Notes: generated by a model from the letters alone, not told the origin. Shown: positions 7,837 to 14,186, numbered from the stretch's first letter. The stretch is 16,215 bases of DNA from an uncultured Sphingobium sp. (GCA_946479185.1 CAMLFF010000040.1:1-16215); one strand, 5' to 3'. A program made the numbers and translations.

Positions 7837-7861
7837 TCTGCCTATCGATGATCGGAATCAA

Positions 7862-9349
7862 ATGCCCCAACGCACCCTGCTCCAGTTCTTCCATTGGTAC
7901 AGTGAGGATGGCGGGCGTTTATGGAGCGAGGTGGCGCAGAAGGCGGGCAGCCTTGCCGAGATGGGCGTTACCGACGTCTGGCTTCCCCCGGCAGGCAAGG
8001 GCGCGACCGGCGGCTATTCGGTCGGCTATGATGCTTATGACCTCTTCGATCTGGGCGAGTTCGACCAGAAGGGCACGATCGCAACCAAATATGGCGACCG
8101 CGCCGCGCTGGAGCAGGCCTGTGCTGCCCTGAAAGCTGCCAACTTACGCGTGATCCATGATGTGGTGTTCAATCACAAGATGGGCGCGGACGAGGCCGAG
8201 CAGGTGCAAGTCCGCAGAACTAACCCCGATAATCGCAACGAGATCGAGGACGAAGCGTTCGACGCCAAAGCCTATACGCGATTCACATTTCCGGGGCGCC
8301 AAGGCAAATACTCCAAATTTATCTGGGATGCGAAATGCTTCAGCGGTGTCGATCATATTGAAGACCCGGACGAGAATGGCGTTTTCAGGCTGGTGAATGA
8401 TTATGGCGATGGCGAATGGAATGGCGAGGTCGATGAGGAGCTTGGCAATTTCGATTATCTCATGGGCGCCGACATCGAGTTTCGGAACAAGGCGGTCTAT
8501 GAGGAGCTGAAATATTGGGGGCGCTGGCTCGCCGAGCAGCTTCCGGTCGATGGCTTCCGCCTCGATGCAGCCAAGCACATCCCCGCCTGGTTCTTCCGCG
8601 ATTGGGTGGGCCATATGCGTGATAGCGTGAGCCGCGAACTGTTCGTCGTCGCCGAATATTGGAACCCGGATATGGGGGCGATCAACACCTATCTCGATCG
8701 CGTTGATAATCAGCTGATGTTGTTCGATGTTGCCCTGCACCACCGCTTCCATGATGCGTCCAAGGCTGGCGGCGATTTCGATCTGCGCACGATCTTTGAT
8801 GGCACGCTGGTCGCGCAATCACCGGAGCGGGCCGTGACACTGGTTGCCAATCACGACACCCAGGCCTTGCAGGCAATGGAGGCCCCGGTCGAGACCTGGT
8901 TCCGGCCGCTGGCCTATGCGCTCATCTTGCTGCGCGAACAGGGCGTGCCCTGCATCTTCTACCCCGATCTTTATGGCGCGCGGTACAATGATACGGGGGA
9001 AGATGGCGGCAATCATGAGGTGGAGATGCCGCAAATCGAAAGCCTGCCCAAGCTGATTGAAGCGCGGAAACGCTTTGCGCACGGCGCCCAGACCGATCTG
9101 TTCGACCATCCACACGCGATTGCCTTCATCCGTCACGGGGTGGATGAGCATCCCGGTTGCATCGTGATGATCGCCAATGGGGATGGGGCTTCAAAGATGA
9201 TCGAACTTGGCCCGGACCATGCCGGTGCCGGATTTAAGGATTATCTCGGCCATTGCGACGAAGAGCTGTTCGCTGACGATCAGGGGTGTGTGACCGTTCG
9301 GGTCAACGGCGGCAGCGTGAGTGTTTGGGTGCGCACTGACGCGTTGTGA
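7862..9349 (+). CDS. amyA: Cytoplasmic alpha-amylase (GH13, E. coli AmyA type)
   Basis: An endo-alpha-1,4-glucanase that hydrolyses maltodextrins or glycogen-type glucans inside the cell. The product is 495 residues with no signal peptide and closely follows, from memory, the sequence of E. coli AmyA, which has the same length. The GH13 conserved regions are all present: DVVFNH (100-105), DGFRLDAAKH with the nucleophile Asp235, FVVAEYW with the acid/base Glu265, and ANHDTQ with Asp332. The start MPQRTLLQFFHWY matches the family N-terminus, so the ATG at 7862 is preferred over in-frame starts further upstream; only a weak GGAA precedes it. It is alone, with no glycogen, maltose-uptake or other starch gene beside it, which leaves its substrate supply open and makes lateral acquisition conceivable. 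Confidence 0.95.
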   Translation: MPQRTLLQFFHWYSEDGGRLWSEVAQKAGSLAEMGVTDVWLPPAGKGATGGYSVGYDAYDLFDLGEFDQKGTIATKYGDRAALEQACAALKAANLRVIHDVVFNHKMGADEAEQVQVRRTNPDNRNEIEDEAFDAKAYTRFTFPGRQGKYSKFIWDAKCFSGVDHIEDPDENGVFRLVNDYGDGEWNGEVDEELGNFDYLMGADIEFRNKAVYEELKYWGRWLAEQLPVDGFRLDAAKHIPAWFFRDWVGHMRDSVSRELFVVAEYWNPDMGAINTYLDRVDNQLMLFDVALHHRFHDASKAGGDFDLRTIFDGTLVAQSPERAVTLVANHDTQALQAMEAPVETWFRPLAYALILLREQGVPCIFYPDLYGARYNDTGEDGGNHEVEMPQIESLPKLIEARKRFAHGAQTDLFDHPHAIAFIRHGVDEHPGCIVMIANGDGASKMIELGPDHAGAGFKDYLGHCDEELFADDQGCVTVRVNGGSVSVWVRTDAL

Positions 9350-9393
9350 TGGCATCGGCGTGCCGCCGGTTTAACGGGCAGCGCGATCAGGCC

Positions 9394-9436
9394 AAAAAAA
9401 ACGGAGGAGAGCAGCCTCTCGGCGCTCGATCCTCCG
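9394..9436 (-). terminator. Strong intrinsic terminator, minus strand
   Basis: CGGAGGA (9402-9408) pairs with TCCTCCG (9430-9436), extended inward by GAGC (9409-9412) with GCTC (9424-9427) across a two-base bulge. On the minus strand the hairpin is followed at once by eight T (9394-9401). On the plus strand no T-run follows, so it does not terminate amyA. No minus-strand protein gene ends near it. Confidence 0.8.
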
Positions 9437-9521
9437 CATGTCCCTTTGCGCGTGCCGGTTTTGCCGGCGGCCCCTCTCCAGAGTAATCTTGTGAAAAGCG
9501 CTAGTGACAGGTTCGCCATAA
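9394..9521 (-). ncRNA. Candidate small RNA 2 (5' end uncertain)
   Basis: The sequence between the two minus-strand terminators has no convincing open frame but is structured. A perfect GCCGG-CAAAA-CCGGC hairpin (9454-9468) precedes the terminator hairpin at 9402-9436. GGAGAGG at 9473-9479 (minus strand) is the exact complement of CCTCTCC in candidate small RNA 1. The start given here is only a guess: upstream promoter matches are poor (a GATTAC-like -10 near 9490). The stretch may instead be the tail of read-through from terminator 1. No Rfam family was recognised. Confidence 0.3.
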
Positions 9522-9533
9522 ACAGTTTTGCGC

Positions 9534-9566
9534 AAAAAAAAAGGCCGACCTCGCGAGAGATCGGCC
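9534..9566 (-). terminator. Very strong intrinsic terminator, minus strand
   Basis: Ten base pairs, GGCCGATCTC with GAGGTCGGCC including one G-U wobble, close a TCGC tetraloop (plus-strand 9543-9552 and 9557-9566). Nine T follow directly on the minus strand (9534-9542). It lies about 365 bases beyond the nearest minus-strand gene end (9932) with an AT-rich segment between, so it more likely ends a separate short transcript. Confidence 0.85.
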
Positions 9567-9597
9567 CGTAAGTCTTAGGAGAGGATGCCTGAAAGGC
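9534..9597 (-). ncRNA. Candidate small RNA 1, about 65 nt
   Basis: A promoter-like pair (9604-9631) and a near-ideal terminator (9534-9566) frame about 64 bases on the minus strand with no usable reading frame. The 5' part is unpaired by eye and carries CCTCTCC (9578-9584), an anti-Shine-Dalgarno-like pyrimidine run. Alphaproteobacterial trans-acting small RNAs often combine such a run with a terminator hairpin. A second possible promoter upstream (TTGCCA 9662-9667, TACATT 9640-9645) would give an RNA of about 100 nt. No known family is recognised. Confidence 0.42.
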
Positions 9598-9603
9598 CAT
9601 TTC

Positions 9604-9631
9604 TATTTATCACTTTCAAAATATGCTGCAA
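9604..9631 (-). promoter_or_regulatory. Candidate promoter for small RNA 1
   Basis: On the minus strand TTGCAG (plus positions 9626-9631) and TAAATA (9604-9609) are separated by 16 bases, with a predicted start near 9597. The surrounding segment 9600-9716 is strikingly AT-rich compared with the rest of the window. Confidence 0.4.
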
Positions 9632-9682
9632 GTGCGAAAAATGTATTTAGCTACACAAAATTGGCAATCGCGATTTAAGTAA

Positions 9683-9710
9683 TTGAAATATCGTGATTAA
9701 AAAATTCAAT
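9683..9710 (+). promoter_or_regulatory. Candidate plus-strand promoter in the AT-rich segment
   Basis: TTGAAA (9683-9688, five of six to the -35 consensus) and TTCAAT (9705-9710, four of six to the -10) lie 16 bases apart, with a predicted start near 9717. It points toward the plus-strand terminator at 9752-9778 and is back-to-back with the minus-strand promoters. Two near-repeats ATCGCGATT and ATCGTGATT (9667-9675 and 9690-9698) overlap it and could be a regulator site. Confidence 0.4.
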
Positions 9711-9716
9711 AGAAAT

Positions 9717-9778
9717 GTAGGGAGCCTTTTGCTGCCTAGAGCTCATGTTTGTCTCGCGGGCGCGAGAACGGCTTTTTT
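9717..9778 (+). ncRNA. Candidate small RNA 3, about 60 nt, plus strand
   Basis: A predicted start near 9717 and a terminator at 9752-9778 define about 60 bases with no plausible open frame. GAGC (9722-9725) can pair with GCTC (9740-9743) to form a first hairpin, followed by the terminator hairpin. It would be divergent from candidate small RNA 1. Evidence is promoter and terminator shape only. Confidence 0.35.
9752..9778 (+). terminator. Probable plus-strand intrinsic terminator
   Basis: TCTCGC (9752-9757) pairs with GCGAGA (9762-9767) around GGGC, then ACGGC and six T (9773-9778). The five-base gap before the T-run is longer than ideal. AACGGC (9767-9772) can alternatively pair with GCCGTT (9789-9794), which would sequester the T-run in a loop. 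It is 400 bases past the amyA stop, so it is unlikely to be that gene's main terminator. Confidence 0.5.
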
Positions 9779-9931
9779 CCTTCGTTGCGCCGTTGCCACA
9801 GGTTAAAAAAACAATTTGAAGCCGAATTGTAGCGCTGAAAATGGTCAAATTTCGCTACGTAAAGCTAGGTCGACCAAACATGCACCAACGCAACAAGTCC
9901 GAATCAAAACGCAACGACTCGGAGTCGCAGC
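9779..9931. other. Intergenic remainder downstream of the zinc metallopeptidase
   Basis: Two small structures are visible. ACAATT (9811-9816) and AATTGT (9825-9830) form an AT-rich hairpin. CGACT (9915-9919) and AGTCG (9923-9927) form a short hairpin just past the metallopeptidase stop, followed on the minus strand by TTGCGTTTT, a weak terminator for that gene. Plus-strand open frames here begin with poor starts and run antisense into the metallopeptidase, so I do not call them. Confidence 0.35.
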
Positions 9932-10816
9932 TCAGCGGGTCGTCGCGAAGGTATCGCAGACGGCAGGGTCGCCGCTGTCCAGCCCCTTGCGGAGCCAGGC
10001 CATGCGCTGCTCGCTGGAGCCATGGGTGAAGCTATCCGGCATCGGCCGCTGCCCTGCCTGACGCTGCAGCGTATCGTCGCCAATCGCTTCAGCCGCGCGC
10101 ATGCCTTCTTCCATGTCGCCCGCTTCCATCACGCCGCTACGCTTGCCCCACACACCCGCATAGCAATCCGCCTGCAATTCAACTTTGACTTGCAGCGCGT
10201 TTGCCTCTGCCTCGCCAGCACTGCGCTGGGCTTGATTGACCTGACCGAGCGTGCCTTCGAGATTTTGAATGTGATGGCCGACCTCATGCGCGATCACATA
10301 GGCCTGCGCAAAATCGCCGGGCGCGCCGAAGCGCTGCTGCAACTCGCGGAAGAAATCGGTGTCGAGATAGACCTTCTTATCCGTTGGGCAGTAAAACGGC
10401 CCCATTGCAGATTGCGCCGCCCCGCAGCCGGAGCGACCGCTCTGCGAATAGAAGGAAAGCTTTGTTGGTTCGTAGCGTCTGCCCGCCTCGCGGAAGGCGC
10501 CATCCCAAACGCGCTCGGTTGTGCCCAGCACCTTCAAGGTGAAGCTCTGCACCTCAGTGAGCGGTTCTTCCTGACCGGCTGGCGCGCTCTGCTCCGTGGG
10601 CGCGACCGATCCGCCGCCCGTCAACAGCCCGCTGCCGCCAAAGTTGAGGAAGGCCATGACCGCGAGCGCGATGACGATGCCGGTGCAGCCGAATTTGCTG
10701 CCGATCATCGGCAACAGCGCGCCGATCAGATTACCGCCGCCTCCACCAAAGCCGCCGCCGCCACCGCCGCGCTGAATCTCAAAGTTGCTGCTTTCCTTTT
10801 CATCGTCGAGCCGCAT
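9932..10816 (-). CDS. YpfJ-family neutral zinc metallopeptidase (membrane-anchored)
   Basis: A predicted zinc protease of 294 residues. The N-terminus MRLDDEKESSNFEIQRG is followed by a glycine run (about 17-28), then one hydrophobic segment (about 43-60) that should anchor it in the inner membrane. The catalytic domain carries HEVGHH (His177, Glu178, His181) and, downstream, VELQADCYAGVW, whose ELQAD (213-217) probably supplies the third zinc ligand. GPFYCPTDKKVYLD and a C-terminal FTHGSSEQRMAWL are further family landmarks. The biological substrate of YpfJ-type proteins is unknown. The ATG at 10814-10816 has AGGA about 7 bases upstream. It is divergent from the patatin gene across a 178-base gap in which I see no clear promoter for either gene. 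Confidence 0.93.
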   Translation of the reverse strand: MRLDDEKESSNFEIQRGGGGGGFGGGGGNLIGALLPMIGSKFGCTGIVIALAVMAFLNFGGSGLLTGGGSVAPTEQSAPAGQEEPLTEVQSFTLKVLGTTERVWDGAFREAGRRYEPTKLSFYSQSGRSGCGAAQSAMGPFYCPTDKKVYLDTDFFRELQQRFGAPGDFAQAYVIAHEVGHHIQNLEGTLGQVNQAQRSAGEAEANALQVKVELQADCYAGVWGKRSGVMEAGDMEEGMRAAEAIGDDTLQRQAGQRPMPDSFTHGSSEQRMAWLRKGLDSGDPAVCDTFATTR

Positions 10817-10994
10817 CGATCAATCCTTTCAGCGCATCGGGTCGTCACGTCCTAAGCCAACCTCGCAGGGCAGGGAAGGGCGCAGCACGCGGCGCCGCTG
10901 CAGCCTGTCGCATCTGGCGCGCATCTGAGATCCAGCTGTCATACATAAGTGTGATGGTAGCGGAGGAGCCCGGCATACTATATTGCGCTGCACC

Positions 10995-12170
10995 ATGACG
11001 ATTCAGCAAAAGAAACCAACTCGTTCGCGTGCGCCCATGCCCTTGCCCGATCAGGTGGCGCTGGTCCTTCAAGGCGGCGGCGCGCTTGGCTCCTATCAGG
11101 CGGGCGTGGTCGAATATCTCGTCTCGCTCGATATCGGTATCGATTGGGTGGCCGGCATTTCCATCGGCGCAATCAACGCCGCCCTGATCGCGGGGAATGC
11201 GCCGGAACATCGCGTTGCGCGCCTCTCCGAGTTTTGGGAGCTGGTCAGCGGCGGCTTCCCCAACTTCTGCATACCTCATGATCATATACGCGAGGCGACA
11301 CATTTGATGGCGGCTGGATCGGTCGCGATGTGGGGCATTCCCGGCTTCTTCCGCCCCCATGGCCTCTCCGCCTGGTGGGCGCCATCCGGCACCGACGCTG
11401 CGCTCAGCTTTTACGATACGGCGCCGCTCCGCGAGACGCTGGATCGGCTGGTCGATTGGGATTTGGTCAATCATGGCCCGATGCGCTTCTCGGTCGGCGC
11501 GGTGGATATCGAAAATGGCAATTTCGTCTATTTCGACAATCAGGATCCGAACTGGCGTGGGCGCATTGATGCGCGCCATGTGATGGCATCGGGCGCTTTG
11601 CCGCCGGGCCTGCCAGCCGTGGAGATAGATGGGCGGCATTATTGGGATGGCGGCCTCGTCTCCAACACGCCGCTCGCCCATGTGCTGGATCATCAGAGCG
11701 GCGATCTGCTCATCTTCCAGATGGACCTGTTCCCCGCCGAAGGCCCGCTGCCCAAGGAAATGACGGAAGTCTGGTCCCGCCAGAAGGATATTCAATATTC
11801 CAGCCGCACCCGTCAGGTGACGGACCTGTATCTGCGCGAGCGGCGGGAGCATGAGGCGATCCGCGCTTTGCTAGACACATTGCCGGAAGCGCTTGCGACA
11901 TCCCCCGAGGCGCAGCGCCTTGCTGGCGTGATTGATGAGGGCGCCGTCAACATCGTGCATCTCATTTACCGCTCGCGGGCATGGGAAAGCGGGGCGCGCG
12001 ATTTCGAATTCTCGCGCAGCACCATGCTCGATCATTGGGAGCAGGGGCGCGAGGCTGTCGCCGCCGTTATCGAGCAGGGCAACCAGCTCATCGCCCGCAA
12101 CATTGTCAGTGGCCGCAGCGCGAGTTTCGATCTCGCACCCACCGGCCAGATCAAGGAGAAGCAAGCATGA
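10995..12170 (+). CDS. Patatin-like phospholipase/esterase with DUF3734 region
   Basis: A serine-aspartate dyad acyl hydrolase of 391 residues, probably cytoplasmic, since no signal peptide is seen. The patatin blocks are complete: oxyanion-hole loop LQGGGALGSYQAG (25-37), nucleophile elbow GISIG with Ser56, and DGG with the catalytic Asp218. The region after the core (about 210-390) matches, from memory, DUF3734 patatins. The start is the ATG at 10995; an in-frame TTG at 10983 is the alternative. The best Shine-Dalgarno-like GGAGGAG (10962-10968) is too far upstream for either, so the start is not fixed. A TACTAT at 10976-10981 could be a -10 giving a very short leader. The gene ends in an ATGA overlap with the 3-hydroxybutyrate dehydrogenase gene, which suggests a joint role in hydroxybutyrate or polyhydroxybutyrate metabolism. 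The substrate is unproven. Confidence 0.92.
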   Translation: MTIQQKKPTRSRAPMPLPDQVALVLQGGGALGSYQAGVVEYLVSLDIGIDWVAGISIGAINAALIAGNAPEHRVARLSEFWELVSGGFPNFCIPHDHIREATHLMAAGSVAMWGIPGFFRPHGLSAWWAPSGTDAALSFYDTAPLRETLDRLVDWDLVNHGPMRFSVGAVDIENGNFVYFDNQDPNWRGRIDARHVMASGALPPGLPAVEIDGRHYWDGGLVSNTPLAHVLDHQSGDLLIFQMDLFPAEGPLPKEMTEVWSRQKDIQYSSRTRQVTDLYLRERREHEAIRALLDTLPEALATSPEAQRLAGVIDEGAVNIVHLIYRSRAWESGARDFEFSRSTMLDHWEQGREAVAAVIEQGNQLIARNIVSGRSASFDLAPTGQIKEKQA

Positions 12171-12952
12171 CATTGCAAGGTAAGACAGCGCTCGTCACCG
12201 GCTCAACATCGGGCATTGGCTTGGCTTACGCCAAGGCGCTGGCGGCGCAGGGCGTCAATCTCGTCATCAATGGCTTTGGCGATGCCGATGCGATCGAGAA
12301 AGAGCGGCTCGCGCTGGAAGCGACCAGCGGTGCCAAGGCAATCTATTCCGGCCATGATCTGACCAAGGCCGAAGAGATTGAAGCGATGATGAAGGCGGCG
12401 GCGGAGGCCTTTGGCGGTGTCGACATCCTCATCAACAATGCCGGCACGCAGCATGTTGCGCCGATTGAGGAGTTCCCGGTGGACAAGTGGAACCTCATTA
12501 TTGCGCTCAATCTGAGTGCCGCCTTCCACACGACGCGGCTTGCCGTGCCGTACATGAAGGAGAAGAAGTGGGGGCGGATCATCCAGACGGCCTCTGCTCA
12601 CAGTCTCGTCGCTTCGCCCTTCAAGGCGGCCTATGTGACTGCCAAACATGGTCTTGCGGGCCTCACCAAGACCGTCGCGCTTGAACTTGCGACATTCGGC
12701 GTCACTGCCAATTGCATCTCGCCCGGCTATGTGTGGACGCCGCTGGTCGAGAACCAGATCCCCGACACGATGAAGGCGCGGAACATGACGCGCGATCAGG
12801 TCATCAATGATGTGCTGCTGGCGGGCCAGCCAACCAAGCAGTTCGTCACCGCCGAGCAGGTCGCCGATATTGCGCTGTTCCTGTGCTCGGATGCGGCGAG
12901 CAACATCACCGGCGCGAACATTAGCGTCGATGGCGGCTGGACGGCGGGCTGA
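12167..12952 (+). CDS. bdhA: D-3-hydroxybutyrate dehydrogenase (SDR family)
   Basis: An NAD-dependent classical short-chain dehydrogenase that interconverts (R)-3-hydroxybutyrate and acetoacetate, the oxidative step of polyhydroxybutyrate or ketone-body use. The 261-residue product has the cofactor motif TGSTSGIG (11-18), NNAG (90-93) and the catalytic Ser143, Tyr156 and Lys160 (YVTAK). TASAHSLVASPFKAAYVTAKHG and the C-terminal ANISVDGGWTAG are typical of bacterial 3-hydroxybutyrate dehydrogenases rather than generic SDRs, and the length fits. It starts at ATG 12167 inside the end of the patatin gene (ATGA), with AGGAG at 12154-12158 eight bases upstream. A longer open frame in the same phase runs antiparallel to nothing but overlaps the patatin gene and is rejected. 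Confidence 0.95.
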   Translation: MTLQGKTALVTGSTSGIGLAYAKALAAQGVNLVINGFGDADAIEKERLALEATSGAKAIYSGHDLTKAEEIEAMMKAAAEAFGGVDILINNAGTQHVAPIEEFPVDKWNLIIALNLSAAFHTTRLAVPYMKEKKWGRIIQTASAHSLVASPFKAAYVTAKHGLAGLTKTVALELATFGVTANCISPGYVWTPLVENQIPDTMKARNMTRDQVINDVLLAGQPTKQFVTAEQVADIALFLCSDAASNITGANISVDGGWTAG

Positions 12953-12967
12953 ACCCCAAACGCCCTT

Positions 12968-12996
12968 GACCCCTCCCCTGTGGGAAGGGAGGGGTC
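12968..12996. repeat. Perfect GC-rich hairpin, possible intergenic repeat
   Basis: GACCCCTCCC (12968-12977) and GGGAGGGGTC (12987-12996) form a perfect 10-bp stem with a 9-base loop, 15 bases after the bdhA stop. It is followed by a G-rich run and no T-run. It shares the CCTCCC/GGGAGG theme of the repeat at 121-257 without being a copy. It may end or protect the patatin-bdhA message. Confidence 0.55.
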
Positions 12997-13083
12997 GGGG
13001 GGAACGTGGGAGTTTGGGAGAGAAAACAGCGCTGTGGGAGAAGCGCTGAAAAGGGGTATAGCCCGCAATTGTCACCAGAGTTT

Positions 13084-13118
13084 GTCGCGGATGACGATAT
13101 TTGTATCAAACTGTCGCG
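13084..13118. repeat. Short direct repeat in the gap before the terminator
   Basis: GTCGCGG occurs at 13084-13090 and again at 13112-13118, 28 bases apart, with GATA-TTTG-TATC between. Apart from this, the hairpin at 12968-12996 and the terminator at 13149-13178, I see nothing in the 248-base gap 12953-13200. Confidence 0.3.
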
Positions 13119-13148
13119 GGCGGATATCCGTTCGATTTCATCGAAACA

Positions 13149-13178
13149 AAAGCCCGGCCGATTGCTCTGCCGGGCTTT
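13149..13178 (-). terminator. Intrinsic terminator for the LigE-like gene
   Basis: AAAGCCCGGC (13149-13158) and GCCGGGCTTT (13169-13178) form a perfect 10-bp stem with a 10-base loop, 22 bases past the stop at 13201. On the minus strand TTTTGTTT follows the GC core; on the plus strand TTTGT follows, so it may work for bdhA as well. Confidence 0.8.
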
Positions 13179-13200
13179 GTCATGATTGTTGTTGAGGATC

Positions 13201-14046
13201 TCAGCCCTTAGCCGCCTCTAGCCCCTTGAGCCGCGCCGTCTCGGCAGAGGTTGATTGCGGGCCGGTGTTCCGCGTTGCAAGGCCGCCCTTGGCGCCGCCT
13301 TTCACGAACGGCTCGGGGTCGCCCTCACGCAATTGAAGGCCAAAGATCGGGCTGAGGCCGGGGTGACGACCAAGGCCATCGTAGAGGTCAAACCCGCGCT
13401 CGATCCAGTCGCGCAGTGGGTCATCATCGGTCAGCACGGGCGTATCGGCAACCGATGCGGTGAACAGGAACACCGCGAGCAGGCGATAATCCGCATAATT
13501 GGGCGTATCGCCGCCGAACCATTTATTCTCCGCCAGCACGTTGCGCAGGATCTGGAGATTTGGCGGCACCTTGGGCAGCCGATCTTCGCGGCCCACGATA
13601 ATATCATCGATCTTGCGACCAAACATGCGCTCGCGTGAGGTGGTCACATAGTCATGATCGACCGGCAGCGAGCGATCGCGATAGGACTTGAGGAAGCAAG
13701 TCATCCATGGGCTGATGGCCGTGCTCCAAAGCCAGGCTTCCATGCCGTGCGTCAGCGCCTTCACGCTCGGGTGGGGGATGAGCGTCGGGCGGTCCGGATA
13801 GGTTTCGTCCAGATATTCGGCGATCAGCCAGCTATCGAGCACCCATTTGCCATCATCGACAATCGCGGGGAGCCGCTCGCTTACACCGCCGGTGCGCTCG
13901 GCTATGCCGGTGAAGCCGCCGGGCACGATGTCGAGCTCAAAACCCTTGTGCGCGATGGCATATTTGGTCGCCCACACAAACGGGCTGATCGTCGCGCCGC
14001 TTGCCAGCGCCAGATCGTAAAACTTGATCTTGTTGTCTTTCGCCAT
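13201..14046 (-). CDS. Glutathione S-transferase, LigE-like (beta-etherase family)
   Basis: A 281-residue glutathione transferase. The N-terminal thioredoxin-fold domain includes ASGATISPFVW (15-25), DIVPGGFTGI (39-48), the loop RLPAIVDDG with cis-Pro60, and LDSWLIAEYLDETYPDRP with the glutathione-contacting Asp71-Ser72. A helical C-terminal domain follows, with REDRLPKVPP, NYADYRLLAVFLF and DDPLRDWIERGFDLYDGLGRHPG. These segments and the exact length match, from memory, LigE of Sphingobium SYK-6, which cleaves the beta-aryl ether bond of lignin-derived ketones using glutathione. No ligD, ligF or ligG partner is next to it, so activity is inference. The ATG at 14044-14046 has AGAGG about five bases upstream; 36 extra upstream codons are rejected. 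A CATAAT at 14117-14122 (minus strand) could be its -10. Confidence 0.88.
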   Translation of the reverse strand: MAKDNKIKFYDLALASGATISPFVWATKYAIAHKGFELDIVPGGFTGIAERTGGVSERLPAIVDDGKWVLDSWLIAEYLDETYPDRPTLIPHPSVKALTHGMEAWLWSTAISPWMTCFLKSYRDRSLPVDHDYVTTSRERMFGRKIDDIIVGREDRLPKVPPNLQILRNVLAENKWFGGDTPNYADYRLLAVFLFTASVADTPVLTDDDPLRDWIERGFDLYDGLGRHPGLSPIFGLQLREGDPEPFVKGGAKGGLATRNTGPQSTSAETARLKGLEAAKG

Positions 14047-14186
14047 CCTGTCCTCTGTGCATCGCCTTGTGTCTGGCGAGGAGGGATAAGGCGTCAAATG
14101 CAGGAAAGCCAGCACGATTATGAGCGTCTGGCTTGGATTGCACCCTGTGCTCAAACCTCACTTGATTGACAAAGTCTGTGTGCTTG

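Noticed and set aside
9280..9600. A 106-codon minus-strand frame covering the small-RNA region
   Set aside because: It reads through both strong terminator hairpins and their T-runs and into the antisense of amyA; this is not plausible for a real gene.
9350..9931. Possible CRISPR array, tRNA or IS remnant in the long gap
   Set aside because: There are no regularly spaced repeats, no tRNA-like arms or CCA end, and no terminal inverted repeats with a transposase fragment.
9841..10029. Small basic plus-strand frame starting at an ATG
   Set aside because: More than half lies antisense to the metallopeptidase gene, there is no Shine-Dalgarno, and its arginine-rich end comes from the antisense overlap.
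10740..10772. GC-rich triplet-like run, considered as a simple repeat
   Set aside because: It encodes the glycine-rich stretch of the metallopeptidase N-terminus and is explained by glycine codons.
10845..11852. A 335-codon minus-strand open frame opposite the patatin gene
   Set aside because: It is antisense to a gene with complete patatin motifs and its translation has no recognisable domain and a shadow-like composition.
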